DNA of 64,000 nucleotides from positions 119,066 through 183,065 of the forward strand of contig NZ_FCOB02000015.1 in NCBI RefSeq assembly GCF_001545075.1. Reading direction: 5' to 3'. Each line of letters starts with the position of its first letter. Position 1 is the first letter of the stretch. Made by a program: the position numbers and the translations under genes. Positions 19,499-29,238 of the stretch are shown in pieces. Below the pieces are notes generated by a model. It had not been told where the DNA came from. It did not search any database and was given only the letters and a program-made list of their open reading frames with translations. The stretch comes from Caballeronia ptereochthonis. GTDB taxonomy: Bacteria; Pseudomonadota; Gammaproteobacteria; Burkholderiales; Burkholderiaceae.

Positions 19499-20572
19499 TC
19501 AACGATGCGCGAGCAGCATGCCGCGCAAGTCGCCGAAAACCTGCTCGGCGGTGAGTTCGCGAAGGCAGTTCAGATGGCCGAGCGGACACTCGCGGGCAAA
19601 GCACGGACTGCATTCAAGATGCAGCCATTGTACCTTTGCGAGATCGGACAAGGGCGGCGTGTGGCGCGGATCGGTCGAGCCGTAGACCGCGACGAGCGGG
19701 CGGCGCGAGGCCGCCGCGACGTGCATGAGGCCGGAATCGTTGGTGACGACCGCGCTCGCCCGGGAAATCAGCGCGCACGCCTCGCCGAGCGAGGTCTGGC
19801 CGCACAGGTTGCGCACGTTCGGCGCGCGGTCCGCGATGGCCTGCGCGATCGGCGCATCCTTCTTCGAGCCCAGCGCGACGATGCGCGCGTACGGGAACGA
19901 CTGCGCGATGAACTGCGCGAGCGACGCGAAATGTTCCGGCGGCCAGCGCTTGGCCGGGCCGTACTCCGCGCCGGGGCAGAACACGACGAGCGGCGTGCGC
20001 GTATCGAGGTTGAAGCGCGCCGAGACGCGCGCGGCTTCGTTCGGATCGGATTCGAGGCGCGGCACGGGGAGCGTCTGCGCATCGGGTTGCGCGGCGGCTT
20101 CGGGCTGCGCGAAGCGGTCGATGAACGGCAGCTTCGCGCCCGGCGCGTAGGCCAGCGCCGCGTAATGGGCGGTCATCGGCGGACGCTCGGTCTTCGGCGG
20201 ATTCGCGTGCCGCACGTTGAGCAGCCCGTAGCGGCTCTCGCCCGTATAGCCGATGCGCAGGTTGATGCCCGCCATCCACGGAATCAGCGCGGACTTCACC
20301 GAGTTGGGCAGCACGTAGGCGGCGTCGTAGCCGACATCGCGCAAGTCGCTCGCGAGCTGCCAGCGGCGCAGCAGTTGCAGCTTGCCGTGGGCGAGGTCCG
20401 TCGCGTAGACGTCGCGGATCTCAGGCATGCGCTCGAGCACGGGCGCGACCCAGCTGGGCGCCACGGCATCGATCGCGATGCGCGGATGCAGCTTCCTCAG
20501 AAGCGTGAAGAGCGGCTGCGCCATCAATGCGTCACCGATCCAGTTCGGTGCTATAACCAGCGCGCGGCGCAT
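19499..20572 (-). CDS. waaF: ADP-heptose:LPS heptosyltransferase II
   Basis: A 357-residue GT9-family glycosyltransferase that adds the second heptose to the LPS inner core on the cytoplasmic face. Typical segments are the start MRRALVIAPNWIGDALMAQPLF, PNSVKSALIPW, RIGYTGESRYGLLN, and the sugar-nucleotide region CPGAEYGPAKRWP with VVTNDSGLMHVAAA. The length is normal for WaaF, and the PNWIGDA and ALIPW patterns separate it from WaaC. It sits 180 bp downstream of the zinc-ribbon gene, not in an LPS cluster. Confidence 0.94.
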   Translation of the reverse strand: MRRALVIAPNWIGDALMAQPLFTLLRKLHPRIAIDAVAPSWVAPVLERMPEIRDVYATDLAHGKLQLLRRWQLASDLRDVGYDAAYVLPNSVKSALIPWMAGINLRIGYTGESRYGLLNVRHANPPKTERPPMTAHYAALAYAPGAKLPFIDRFAQPEAAAQPDAQTLPVPRLESDPNEAARVSARFNLDTRTPLVVFCPGAEYGPAKRWPPEHFASLAQFIAQSFPYARIVALGSKKDAPIAQAIADRAPNVRNLCGQTSLGEACALISRASAVVTNDSGLMHVAAASRRPLVAVYGSTDPRHTPPLSDLAKVQWLHLECSPCFARECPLGHLNCLRELTAEQVFGDLRGMLLAHR

Positions 20573-20752
20573 CTGTCGTTATCCGATCTCAAAAAAGAAA
20601 CGCGGCTCGCCGCCTTGGGGCGAGTCGTCAGTTGTCGTGGGTTCGATGGGCGCCGCCGGCTCAAGCATGGCTGCGCGGCGCGAGCGACTATGGCGGGCAC
20701 GCCCGCCGCGTCGATGCCAGGCGCCGCGCGGGCGCCCGACGCTGCTTCAGCT

Positions 20753-20950
20753 TCAGTGGCCGCCCTTGAGCACTTCGCCGTCTTTCAGCTTGTAGCGCGT
20801 GCCGCAGTACGGGCAGCGGGCTTCGCCGTGCGTCACGTCGATGAAGACGCGCGGATGCGTGCTCCAGCGCTGCATCTTCGGGTTCGGGCAGAAAGCGGGC
20901 AGATCCTTGGCCAGCAGTTCCACCAGCGGCATTTCCTTCAAGTCGCTCAT
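20753..20950 (-). CDS. Small zinc-ribbon protein (zf-CHCC type)
   Basis: A 65-residue protein with a His-containing ligand set like that of the NDUFS6-type CHCC zinc finger: Cys at 21 (AFCPNP), His near 32 and 41, and the CPYCG pair at 46-49. Family members are common next to branched-chain aminotransferase and waaF genes in Burkholderiaceae. The role of the bacterial proteins is not established, though the fold suggests zinc binding. It is encoded 91 bases after ilvE on the same strand, and may be cotranscribed. Confidence 0.85.
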   Translation of the reverse strand: MSDLKEMPLVELLAKDLPAFCPNPKMQRWSTHPRVFIDVTHGEARCPYCGTRYKLKDGEVLKGGH

Positions 20951-21041
20951 TGCTATCTCTTTTCCTGATGTCTTGCGTTGCGTGCGGGGCGCGGGACGAA
21001 GCGGGCGAGCCGCCCGGCCCGCCGCTTCGAGGGAAGGTCGC

Positions 21042-21962
21042 TCAGACCTTCGCGAGCCAGCTCGCGTACTTCTCGTTCTTGCCGCCGACGACGTCGAAGA
21101 ACGCGCTTTGGAGCTTCTCTGTGATCGGGCCGCGCTTGCCCGCGCCGATCGTGCGGTTGTCGAGCTCGCGGATCGGCGTGACTTCCGCGGCGGTGCCGGT
21201 GAAGAACGCTTCGTCGCAGGTGTAGACCTCGTCGCGGGTGATGCGCTTTTCGATGACCGGAATGCCGAAATCGCGCGCGAGCGTGATGACCGTGTCGCGC
21301 GTGATGCCGTCGAGGCACGAGGCCAGATCCGGCGTGTAGATCTTGCCGTTGTTCACGAGGAAGAAGTTCTCGCCCGAGCCTTCGGAGACGTAGCCGTCCA
21401 CGTCGAGCAGCAGGGCTTCGTCGTAGCCGTCGGCCACGGCTTCCTGGTTCGCGAGAATCGAGTTCACGTACCAGCCGGACGCCTTTGCGCGGACCATCGA
21501 CACGTTCACGTGATGGCGCGTGAACGACGACGTCTTCACGCGGATGCCACGGGCGAGGCCGTCTTCGCCGAGATACGCGCCCCACGGCCACGCCGCGATG
21601 GCCACATGGATGGTGTTGCCCTTCGCCGAGACGCCGAGCTTCTCCGAGCCGACCCAGATGATCGGGCGGATGTAGCAGCTTTCCAGGTTGTTCGCGCGCA
21701 CGACTTCGAGTTGCGCGGCTTCGAGCGTCGCCTGATCGAACGGGACTTCCATCTGGAAGATCTTGGCCGAGTTCAGCAGGCGCTTCGTGTGCTCCTTCAG
21801 GCGGAAGATCGCCGTGCCCTGCGCCGTCTTGTACGCGCGCACGCCCTCGAATACGCCCATGCCGTAGTGCAACGTGTGGGTCAGAACGTGGATCTTGGCA
21901 TCACGCCAGTCGATCAGCTTGCCATCCATCCAGATCTTGCCGTCGCGGTCGGCCATTGACAT
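21042..21962 (-). CDS. ilvE: Branched-chain amino acid aminotransferase
   Basis: A 306-residue class IV PLP aminotransferase making or degrading leucine, isoleucine and valine with 2-oxoglutarate/glutamate. K160 in VRAKASGWYVNS is the PLP lysine. Other family signs are THTLHYGMGVFEGVRAY near 28-44, SCYIRPIIWVG, DGYVSEGSGENFFLV near 205-219, and DEAFFTGTAAEVTPI. The ATG at 21962 has AGGAGA six bases upstream. The length matches E. coli IlvE. Confidence 0.97.
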   Translation of the reverse strand: MSMADRDGKIWMDGKLIDWRDAKIHVLTHTLHYGMGVFEGVRAYKTAQGTAIFRLKEHTKRLLNSAKIFQMEVPFDQATLEAAQLEVVRANNLESCYIRPIIWVGSEKLGVSAKGNTIHVAIAAWPWGAYLGEDGLARGIRVKTSSFTRHHVNVSMVRAKASGWYVNSILANQEAVADGYDEALLLDVDGYVSEGSGENFFLVNNGKIYTPDLASCLDGITRDTVITLARDFGIPVIEKRITRDEVYTCDEAFFTGTAAEVTPIRELDNRTIGAGKRGPITEKLQSAFFDVVGGKNEKYASWLAKV

Positions 21963-22321
21963 ACGATTCTCCTAGCTGTCTCGTTCAAGTGAGTTCGGGC
22001 TGGCCGCCCGGTCGTGGGTGGGCGGCGGCGCTCGTGCGCGGTTTTGCGCGCGTTCCCGCGTGAATTCCGGCTGAGGAACGCGCGCCCGGGGCGCAAAGGC
22101 GGCGAAAGACCGTCATTTTAGCGTCTTTTCGCGACGAAACCGATCTTGGAGCGCGTTTCACGACGCTATAATTTGCCTTTCGCCGCCGACTGAAACGGTG
22201 AAGCGAAACGGCGAAGCCCGCCATTCCCGTTTTTACCTGCGTTTCCCGTTCCATCGCGCAATCGATCGAGGCCGCGTGGTGGCTCGCTGCCCGAATCGTC
22301 ATCCTGGCCTCGCCCCCGCTC
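21963..22321. other. Divergent intergenic region ilvE/azlC
   Basis: This 359-bp spacer separates ilvE (minus) from azlC (plus) and should hold both promoters. The azlC side is given separately. For ilvE, TAAAAT on the minus strand (22120-22115) could be a -10 box, with no good -35. No gene was recognised. Confidence 0.5.
22144..22172 (+). promoter_or_regulatory. Probable azlC promoter
   Basis: A perfect -10 TATAAT (22167-22172) lies about 150 bases before azlC. Upstream, TCTTGG at 17-base spacing (or TTGGAG at 15) is a poor to moderate -35. Confidence 0.5.
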
Positions 22322-23140
22322 ATGCTCGACCGGCTGTCCGACACGAATCGCCGCGCCTTTCTCGAGGGTGCGCGCACCTTCTCGCCCGCCGTCCTGGCGA
22401 CTTTCTCCTGGGGGCTCGTCACCGGCATCGCGATGACGAAGTCCGTCCTCACCGTGCCGCAGGCGCTCGGCATGTCGTTTCTGGTGTACGCGGGCTCGTC
22501 GCAGCTCGCCGTGCTGCCGCTCTTCGCCGCGAAGCTGCCGCTCTGGACGATTCTCCTGACCGCCGCGATGGTCAATCTGCGGTTCGTGATCTTCAGCGCG
22601 GGGCTCGCGCCGCATTTCTCCTATCTGCCGCTGCGGCGGCGCCTGCTGCTCGGCTATTTCAACGGCGACATCATCTATCTGATGTTCTCGAAGCAGAACT
22701 TCCCGACCGGCCGGCAGCCGGGCAAGGAGGCGTTCTTCTGGGGGCTCGCCGTGTCGAGCTGGAGCTCGTGGCAGGTTTCGTCGGTCGTCGGGATTCTGCT
22801 CGCGAGCCTGATTCCCGATGACTGGGGGCTCGAGCTCGCCGGCACGCTCGCGCTGATTCCGCTCATCGTCTCGGCCATCGCGACGCGCTCGACGCTGGCG
22901 GCGGTCGCGGTCGGAAGCGTCGTCGCACTGCTGGCGTTCGATCTGCCGTATCGCTTCGGCCTGCCGCTGTCGGTGTTCGCGGCGCTCATCGCGGGCACGC
23001 TCGCGGACCTGATCGCCGAGCGCGCGCGGCCGAAGCCGATCGGCGCGGGCGTTGCAGGCGTTTCGGGCGCTTCGGACGTTTCGGGCGAAGACCGCGCGGA
23101 GACGAAAGCCAAGCCCGATGCCACGAGGACCGCCCGATGA
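22322..23140 (+). CDS. azlC: AzlC-family branched-chain amino acid exporter, large subunit
   Basis: A 272-residue membrane protein of the AzlC/YgaZ/BrnF family. With its small partner it exports branched-chain amino acids. Characteristic residues are the start FLEGARTFSPAVLATFSWGLVTG, GMSFLVYAGSSQLAVLPL near 65, and NLRFVIFSAGLAPHF near 85. About six or seven helices are visible, with an extra hydrophilic C-terminal tail of about 40 residues. It overlaps the azlD start by four bases (ATGA type), so they are translationally coupled. Location opposite ilvE fits a branched-chain amino acid role. Confidence 0.92.
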   Translation: MLDRLSDTNRRAFLEGARTFSPAVLATFSWGLVTGIAMTKSVLTVPQALGMSFLVYAGSSQLAVLPLFAAKLPLWTILLTAAMVNLRFVIFSAGLAPHFSYLPLRRRLLLGYFNGDIIYLMFSKQNFPTGRQPGKEAFFWGLAVSSWSSWQVSSVVGILLASLIPDDWGLELAGTLALIPLIVSAIATRSTLAAVAVGSVVALLAFDLPYRFGLPLSVFAALIAGTLADLIAERARPKPIGAGVAGVSGASDVSGEDRAETKAKPDATRTAR

Positions 23141-23460
23141 GCACGCTGCAAGTCTGGCTCGCCATCTTCGGCATGGGACTCGTCACGGCGGTGACGCGCG
23201 CGCTCTTTCTGATCGGCGGCGAACGCATGGTCCTGCCACCGCGCGTGCAGCGGGTGCTGCGCTACGCCCCGGCGGCGGCGCTCGCGGGCGTCGTCGTGCC
23301 GGATCTGCTGGAGACGCCCACGGGAATGTCGCTCGCGCTGTCGAATCACGCGCTCTGGGCGTCGGCGGCCGGACTCGCGTACTACCTGTGGCGGCGCGGC
23401 ATGATGGGCACGATCGCCATCGGCATGATCGTCTTCACCCTGTTGCGGCTCGCGGCATGA
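23137..23460 (+). CDS. azlD: AzlD-family branched-chain amino acid exporter, small subunit
   Basis: A 107-residue protein with four hydrophobic helices, the small subunit of the AzlCD/YgaZH exporter. The start MSTLQVWLAIFGMGLVTAVTR and the RYAPAAALAGVVVPDLL segment are typical. The gene overlaps azlC by four bases, consistent with one mRNA and a stoichiometric complex. Confidence 0.92.
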   Translation: MSTLQVWLAIFGMGLVTAVTRALFLIGGERMVLPPRVQRVLRYAPAAALAGVVVPDLLETPTGMSLALSNHALWASAAGLAYYLWRRGMMGTIAIGMIVFTLLRLAA

Positions 23461-23840
23461 CGGCGAGCCAAATACGCGTCATCAACGATTGCCCGCTAAA
23501 AGCGGTCAGGGCGATCGGTTAAGATGACGGTCTTTCCTGGCCAGTGAGAGGTCGAAAGTGTGTCCGGCAGTCACCGTGCTACGGTTGTCCAACCCGCCGC
23601 TCCCGGCCGCTGCGCCGTGCCCGCGCGTCATGGCGTGCGGCGCGCTTCGCCGGATTCATCTGCCCGACCCGTTTCTTCCGCTTCCGGCACGCGCGTTCGG
23701 CTTCGCCGCGCGGCCCTCGCCCCCAGCCTGATCCGCGCGCGAGCCGTCCTGCCCGGCGGCCCGAGTGCGGCGACTCCACGAACCGGCCGGCCCCCACCGG
23801 TCATCCCGCCCGAACCGCTTCACTACCTACGTTGACTCCC
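23461..23840. other. azlD-pgk intergenic region with an inverted repeat
   Basis: 380 bp with no gene I can support. A hairpin lies just after azlD: CGATTGCCC (23486-23494) pairs with GGGCGATCG (23509-23517) with one wobble, and a small inner stem GC-TAAAA-GC. It has no T run, so it may be a weak terminator or the start of the pgk leader. The rest is arginine/proline-rich if translated and looks non-coding. Confidence 0.45.
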
Positions 23841-25037
23841 ATGACGAAAGTACTGCGTTTCACCGATCTGATCGCCGAAGGCAAAGTCTCCGGCAAGCGT
23901 GTGTTCATCCGCGCGGATCTCAACGTGCCGCAAGACGACGACGGCAACATCACCGAAGACACGCGCGTGCGCGCCTCGGTCCCGGCGATCAAGGCGGCGC
24001 TCGACGCGGGCGCGGCCGTGATGGTCACGTCCCACCTGGGCCGCCCGACCGAAGGCCAGTTCAAGCCGGAAGACTCGCTCGCGCCGGTCGCGGCGCGCCT
24101 GTCGGAGCTGCTCGGCCGCGACGTGCCGCTGCTCGCCGGCTGGGTCGACGGCGTGAACGTGCAGCCGGGCCAGGTCGTGCTGCTGGAAAACTGCCGCTGC
24201 AACAAGGGCGAGAAGAAGAACGACGACGGCCTCGCGCAGAAGATGGCGAAGCTCTGCGACATCTACGTCAACGACGCGTTCGGCACCGCGCACCGGGCCG
24301 AGGCGACCACGCACGGCATCGCGAAGTACGCGCCCGTCGCATGCGCGGGCCCGCTGCTGGCGGCCGAGCTCGACGCGCTCGGCAAGGCGCTCGGCAACCC
24401 GAAGCGCCCGCTGGTTGCGATCGTCGCGGGCTCGAAGGTGTCGACCAAGCTCACGATTCTCAAGTCGCTCGCCGAGAAGGTAGATCAGCTGATCGTCGGC
24501 GGCGGCATCGCCAACACGTTCATGCTGGCGTCCGGCCTCAAGATCGGCAAGTCGCTCGCGGAAGCCGATCTCGTGGGCGAAGCGAAGGAAATCATCGAGC
24601 AGGCGCGCACGCGCGGCGCATCGGTGCCGATTCCGAGCGATGTCGTCACCGCCAAGGAATTCGCCGCGACCGCGAAGGCGGAAACCAAGCCCGTCGCCGA
24701 TGTCGCCGACGACGACCTGATCCTCGACATCGGCCCGGACACGGCCCGCGCGCTCGCCGCGCAACTGGAAACGGCCGGCACGATCGTGTGGAACGGCCCG
24801 GTCGGCGTGTTCGAGTTCGACCAGTTCGGCAACGGCACGAAGACGCTCGCGCAGGCGATCGCCAGTTCGTCGGCGTTCTCGATCGCGGGCGGCGGCGACA
24901 CGCTCGCGGCCATCGCGAAGTACGGCATCCACGACAAGGTGAGCTACATCTCGACCGGCGGCGGCGCGTTCCTGGAGTTCCTGGAAGGCAAGACGCTGCC
25001 GGCGGTCGAAGTGCTCGAATCCCGCGCCGGGGCTTAA
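23841..25037 (+). CDS. pgk: Phosphoglycerate kinase
   Basis: A 398-residue phosphoglycerate kinase of glycolysis/gluconeogenesis, transferring phosphate between 1,3-bisphosphoglycerate and ADP. The family signature [17 protein letters not shown] is near residue 18. Also present are [29 protein letters not shown], the hinge and nucleotide site ([23 protein letters not shown]), and GGGDTLAAI near the end. The start is the ATG at 23841; an open extension upstream has no similarity. pyk lies in the same orientation 376 bp downstream. Confidence 0.97.
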   Translation: MTKVLRFTDLIAEGKVSGKRVFIRADLNVPQDDDGNITEDTRVRASVPAIKAALDAGAAVMVTSHLGRPTEGQFKPEDSLAPVAARLSELLGRDVPLLAGWVDGVNVQPGQVVLLENCRCNKGEKKNDDGLAQKMAKLCDIYVNDAFGTAHRAEATTHGIAKYAPVACAGPLLAAELDALGKALGNPKRPLVAIVAGSKVSTKLTILKSLAEKVDQLIVGGGIANTFMLASGLKIGKSLAEADLVGEAKEIIEQARTRGASVPIPSDVVTAKEFAATAKAETKPVADVADDDLILDIGPDTARALAAQLETAGTIVWNGPVGVFEFDQFGNGTKTLAQAIASSSAFSIAGGGDTLAAIAKYGIHDKVSYISTGGGAFLEFLEGKTLPAVEVLESRAGA

Positions 25038-25041
25038 GGCC

Positions 25042-25413
25042 TTGGCGGCCCGAGGCAATCCGGCGAAGGCAGGAAAGAAGGGCGCGCAAGCAGCCGGCGG
25101 CGCGCAAGACGATGTGATCGAAAACGGCGGCCCGCTCGACGCGACCGCCGAAGCAGCGCAAGTGATTGCGGAAGCGCCTCGCCCCGATGAGCCGCATCCG
25201 GCGACGAACGAAGCAAAACCCGAAGGCGAAGCGGCAGTGCCCGAAACGCCTCCGGTCATCATCGGCGGCGTGACCGCCCATGCCCTGAAAGAAATCGACA
25301 AAGCGACGCCGGCACGAACCGGCGCGCGCGCGCAAGCGGTGAGCAATACCTCATCGCAAGCGCAACGTGCTCGCAGCGTTGTTACGGGCGATCCTACTGA
25401 GACGAGGAATTCC
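25042..25413 (+). other. pgk-pyk spacer with open frame continuous with pyk
   Basis: 376 bp between pgk and pyk. The pyk frame stays open from a TTG at 25042, four bases after the pgk stop, through to the pyk ATG. It would encode about 124 residues rich in Ala, Pro, Glu and Gly, with a plausible-looking middle (VIIGGVTAHALKEIDKA). No ribosome-binding site precedes the TTG. GC at third codon positions appears lower than in neighbouring genes, so it may be chance. No terminator was seen, so pyk could be read from the pgk promoter. Confidence 0.35.
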
Positions 25414-26850
25414 ATGCATCGCGCTACAAAGATTGTTGCCACCATCGGCCCGGCTTCCACGAGCCCGGACATCCTGCTGCAAATGCTGCAGGCGGGCCTC
25501 GACGTCGTTCGCTTCAACTTCTCGCACGGCACCGCCGACGACCACCGCCAGCGCGCCGAGATCGTCCGCGAGGCGGCCCGCCAGATCGGCCGCGAAGTCG
25601 CGATCATGGCGGACCTGCAAGGCCCGAAGATCCGCGTCGGCAAGTTCGAGAACAACAAGACGATGCTCGTCGCGGGCAATTCGTTCATCCTCGACGCCAA
25701 TTGCACGCTCGGCAACAACGAGCGCGTCGGCCTCGACTACAAGGATCTGCCGCGCGACCTGCGCGCAGGCGACGTGCTGCTGCTCAACGACGGCCTCATC
25801 GTGCTGGACGTCACGCGCGTGATCGGCGAGGAGATCCATACGACGGTGAAGGTCGGCGGTGAGCTGTCGAACAACAAGGGCATCAACCGCCAGGGCGGCG
25901 GGCTCACCGCGCCCGCGCTGACCGAGAAGGACATGGAGGACATCAAGACGGCGATGTCGCTTGGCGCGGACTTCGTCGCGGTGTCGTTCCCGAAGAACGC
26001 GACCGACATGGAAATGGCGCGTCAGCTCGCGAACATCGCGGGCGCGCCGTACGGCATCAAGCCGAAGATGATCGCGAAGATCGAGCGCGCCGAAGCCATT
26101 CCGGCGCTGCAGGGCATTCTCGACGCGTCCGACGGCATCATGGTCGCGCGCGGCGACCTCGCGGTGGAAGTGGGCAACGCGGCGGTTCCGGCGTTGCAGA
26201 AGCGCATGATCCGCATGGCGCGCGAGTCGAACAAGCTCGTGATCACCGCCACGCAGATGATGGAATCCATGATCCACGCGCCCGTGCCGACGCGCGCGGA
26301 AGTGTCGGACGTGGCGAACGCCGTGCTCGACGGCACCGACGCCGTGATGCTCTCCGCCGAAACCGCGGCGGGCAAGTATCCGGTGACGACCATCGAGACG
26401 ATGGCGGCCGTGTGCGTAGAAGCGGAGAAGTCGGAAGAATCGCAGCTGGACCGCGATTTTCTCGACCGCACGTTCACGCGTATCGACCAGTCGATCGCGA
26501 TGGGCGCGCTGTTCACCGCATTCCATCTCGGTGCGAAGGCGGTCGTCGCGCTGACCGAGTCGGGCTCGACCGCGTTGTGGATGTCGCGTCACTGGACGCA
26601 CGTGCCGATCTTCGCGCTCACGCCGCGCGTGTCGAGCGAGCGCACGATGTCGCTCTACCGCAACGTCACGCCGCTGCACGTCGACACCAACATGGACCGC
26701 GACGCCGCGCTGAATCAGGCGCTGGAAGTGGTCGTGTCGAAGGGCTACGCTGCGCGCGGCGACATGGTCGTGCTCACCGTCGGCGAGCCGATGGGCCAGG
26801 CGGGCGGCACCAACACGCTGAAGATCGTGCGTGTGGGCGACCATTTCTGA
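25414..26850 (+). CDS. pyk: Pyruvate kinase
   Basis: A 478-residue pyruvate kinase, last step of glycolysis (PEP + ADP to pyruvate + ATP). The start MHRATKIVATIGPAS is the normal first strand of the barrel. The active site is visible in FNFSHGTADDHR, DLQGPKIRVGKF, and the signature MIAKIERAEAI with the catalytic Lys. MVARGDLAVEVG and ITATQMMESMI follow, then the C-terminal regulatory domain. GAGGAA lies just upstream of the ATG at 25414. The frame remains open upstream (see the preceding entry), but the length from this ATG is that of the family. Confidence 0.96.
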   Translation: MHRATKIVATIGPASTSPDILLQMLQAGLDVVRFNFSHGTADDHRQRAEIVREAARQIGREVAIMADLQGPKIRVGKFENNKTMLVAGNSFILDANCTLGNNERVGLDYKDLPRDLRAGDVLLLNDGLIVLDVTRVIGEEIHTTVKVGGELSNNKGINRQGGGLTAPALTEKDMEDIKTAMSLGADFVAVSFPKNATDMEMARQLANIAGAPYGIKPKMIAKIERAEAIPALQGILDASDGIMVARGDLAVEVGNAAVPALQKRMIRMARESNKLVITATQMMESMIHAPVPTRAEVSDVANAVLDGTDAVMLSAETAAGKYPVTTIETMAAVCVEAEKSEESQLDRDFLDRTFTRIDQSIAMGALFTAFHLGAKAVVALTESGSTALWMSRHWTHVPIFALTPRVSSERTMSLYRNVTPLHVDTNMDRDAALNQALEVVVSKGYAARGDMVVLTVGEPMGQAGGTNTLKIVRVGDHF

Positions 26851-26878
26851 GGACGTCGTACGCAATAAAGAGAAAGAT

Positions 26879-26949
26879 GCGCGGTCAACGACCGCGCGGC
26901 GTGCCGCAAGCACGGGAGCGCTCGCCGTGCCAGCAACGGTGAGCGCTCC
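26879..26949. other. Two strong hairpins in the pyk-fba spacer
   Basis: Hairpin 1: GCGCGGTC-AAC-GACCGCGC (26879-26897), perfect 8-bp stem. Hairpin 2: a 14-bp stem with one G-U pair, 26915-26928 with 26936-26949, seven-base loop. Neither has a T run, so simple termination is unlikely. They may punctuate or stabilise the glycolytic mRNA. The spacer 26851-27072 has no gene. Confidence 0.6.
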
Positions 26950-27072
26950 AGAAGAGCGCGCAGGACGACGAAGACGGCTTCGTCAGTCAAAGCTTCGATA
27001 AAGCCGAAAACCGCCCGAGAGCGGAATCGAGCGCGCTACAGAATTCGTTTCACATCATGGAGTCTCACCACA

Positions 27073-28137
27073 ATGCCTCTCGTATCAATGCGTCAACTGC
27101 TGGATCACGCGGCCGAACACGGCTACGGCCTCCCGGCATTCAACGTCAACAACCTCGAACAGGTGCAGGCGATCATGGCGGCCGCGAACGAAGTGAACGC
27201 GCCCGTCATCATGCAGGCGTCCGCCGGCGCGCGTAAGTACGCGGGCGAAGCGTTCCTGCGTCATCTGATCGAAGCGGCCGTCGAGTCGTATCCGCATATT
27301 CCGGTGGTGATGCATCAGGATCACGGCCAGTCGCCGGCCGTTTGCATGGCCGCGATCCGCTCCGGCTTCACCAGCGTGATGATGGACGGCTCGCTCGAAG
27401 CGGACGGCAAGACCGTTGCGTCGTACGAGTACAACGTCGCGGTGTCGAAGAAAGTCGTCGAGTTCTCGCACGCGATCGGCGTCACGGTCGAAGCCGAGCT
27501 GGGCGTGCTCGGCTCGCTCGAAACCATGAAGGGCGACAAGGAAGACGGCCACGGCGCCGAAGGCACGATGACGCGCGAACAGCTTCTGACCGATGTCGAG
27601 CAGGCCGCCGACTTCGTGAAGCAGACGCAGTGCGATGCGCTCGCGATCGCCATCGGCACGTCGCACGGCGCGTACAAGTTCTCGAAGAAGCCCACGGGCG
27701 ACATTCTGGCAATCGACCGGATCCGCGAAATCCACCAGCGCATTCCGAACACGCACCTCGTGATGCACGGTTCGTCGTCGGTGCCGCAGGAGCTGCTCGC
27801 GGAAATCCGCGAATTCGGCGGCGACATGAAGGAAACCTACGGCGTGCCGGTCGAGGAAATTCAGGAAGGCATCAAGCACGGCGTGCGCAAGGTGAACATC
27901 GACACCGACCTGCGTCTCGCGATCACCGGCGCAATCCGCCGCTATCTGTTCGAGAATCCGTCGAAGTTCGATCCGCGCGACTACCTGAAGCCCGCGCGCG
28001 AAGCGGCCAAGGAAATCTGCCGCCAGCGCTACATGCAGTTCGGCTGCGAGGGCATGGCGGGCAAGATCAAACCGGTTTCGCTCGACAAGATCGCCGAGAA
28101 GTACAAGTCCGGCGAGCTCGCGCAGATCGTCAAATGA
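27073..28137 (+). CDS. fba: Fructose-bisphosphate aldolase class II
   Basis: A 354-residue zinc-dependent aldolase of the Calvin-cycle (CbbA-like) subtype, cleaving fructose-1,6-bisphosphate to two triose phosphates. Metal and active-site segments are [11 protein letters not shown] near 78-88, [20 protein letters not shown] near 197-205, VMHGSSSVP, and [10 protein letters not shown]. The length fits the class. GGAG lies ten bases before the ATG. It is the third glycolytic gene in the row pgk-pyk-fba; separate promoters or a single transcript cannot be told apart here. Confidence 0.96.
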   Translation: MPLVSMRQLLDHAAEHGYGLPAFNVNNLEQVQAIMAAANEVNAPVIMQASAGARKYAGEAFLRHLIEAAVESYPHIPVVMHQDHGQSPAVCMAAIRSGFTSVMMDGSLEADGKTVASYEYNVAVSKKVVEFSHAIGVTVEAELGVLGSLETMKGDKEDGHGAEGTMTREQLLTDVEQAADFVKQTQCDALAIAIGTSHGAYKFSKKPTGDILAIDRIREIHQRIPNTHLVMHGSSSVPQELLAEIREFGGDMKETYGVPVEEIQEGIKHGVRKVNIDTDLRLAITGAIRRYLFENPSKFDPRDYLKPAREAAKEICRQRYMQFGCEGMAGKIKPVSLDKIAEKYKSGELAQIVK

Positions 28138-28187
28138 GCGTGAAATCACGCCCGATCTGAGCCACGCGGTATTTGTAAAGTAAAATC

Positions 28188-28222
28188 AACGGGTTCCGGC
28201 GACGGGACCCGTTCGCTTTTTT
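28188..28222 (+). terminator. Intrinsic terminator after fba
   Basis: AACGGGTTCC (28188-28197) pairs with GGGACCCGTT (28204-28213) with one G-U pair, then CGC and TTTTTT (28217-28222). A TAAAAT at 28181-28186 could also be a -10 box for purC. Confidence 0.75.
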
Positions 28223-28284
28223 CGTAGCGCCTGCGGGCCGGGCGCGGCGATCCACCCTTTTCAGCACCTCTTCGGTATACGACG

Positions 28285-29175
28285 ATGTCCACGCTATACG
28301 AATCCACGATCAAATCGCTGCCGCTGCTCGGCCGCGGCAAGGTCCGCGACAACTACGCAGTCGGTCAGGACAAGCTCCTGATCGTCACGACCGACCGCCT
28401 TTCCGCATTCGACGTCGTCATGGGCGAGCCGATTCCGAACAAGGGCCGCGTGCTGAACACGATGGCCGATTTCTGGTTCGAGAAGCTCGGCCACATCGTG
28501 CCGAATCACAACACGGGCATCGATCCGGCTTCCGTCGTGGCGCCGGACGAAGTCGAGCAGGTGAAGGGCCGCGCGGTCGTGGTGAAGCGCCTGGAGCCGA
28601 TTCTGGTCGAGGCGGTCGTGCGCGGCTATCTCGCGGGCAGCGGCTGGAAGGACTATCAGGCGACGGGCGCGGTGTGCGGCGTGGAGTTGCCGCCGGGCCT
28701 GCAGAACGCGCAGAAGCTGCCCGAGCCGATCTTCACGCCGGCGGCCAAGGCCGAAATGGGCCATCACGACGAAAACATCACCTACGATGAAATGGAGCGC
28801 CGCATCGGCACCGAGCTGTCGGCGACGATCAAGCGCATTTCCATCCAGCTGTACAAGGAAGCCGCCGAGTACGCGGCGACGCGCGGCATCATCATTGCCG
28901 ATACGAAGTTCGAGTTCGGTCTGGACAACAAGGGCGACCTGTATCTGATGGACGAAGTGCTGACCGCCGATTCGTCGCGCTTCTGGCCGGCCGACGGTTA
29001 CCAGGTCGGCACGAATCCGCCGTCGTTCGACAAGCAGTTCGTGCGCGACTGGCTCGAAACACAGCCGTGGAAGAAGGAGCCGCCGGCGCCGAAGCTGCCG
29101 GAAGACGTGATCGCGAAGACGTCGGAGAAGTATCAGGAAGCGCTGCAACGTCTGACGGGTAAGACGCTTTCGTAA
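28285..29175 (+). CDS. purC: Phosphoribosylaminoimidazole-succinocarboxamide synthase (SAICAR synthase)
   Basis: A 296-residue SAICAR synthase, joining CAIR and aspartate with ATP in purine synthesis. Conserved features are the Gly-rich GRGKVRDNY near 16-24, [37 protein letters not shown], and IADTKFEFG with [13 protein letters not shown]. The length is that of the long (yeast/proteobacterial) form. It is the first gene of the purC-purE-purK-sua5 run, and begins after the fba terminator. Confidence 0.97.
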   Translation: MSTLYESTIKSLPLLGRGKVRDNYAVGQDKLLIVTTDRLSAFDVVMGEPIPNKGRVLNTMADFWFEKLGHIVPNHNTGIDPASVVAPDEVEQVKGRAVVVKRLEPILVEAVVRGYLAGSGWKDYQATGAVCGVELPPGLQNAQKLPEPIFTPAAKAEMGHHDENITYDEMERRIGTELSATIKRISIQLYKEAAEYAATRGIIIADTKFEFGLDNKGDLYLMDEVLTADSSRFWPADGYQVGTNPPSFDKQFVRDWLETQPWKKEPPAPKLPEDVIAKTSEKYQEALQRLTGKTLS

Positions 29176-29238
29176 GTTCTCGATAGTTCGACAGGCGCCG
29201 CTTCCGGAAAGCGGCGCGCGCAATTCAAGGGAAAAGGA

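Noticed and set aside
23560..23835. 91-codon frame upstream of pgk
   Set aside because: GTG start without ribosome-binding site, Arg/Pro/Ser-rich product, no similarity to any family I know.
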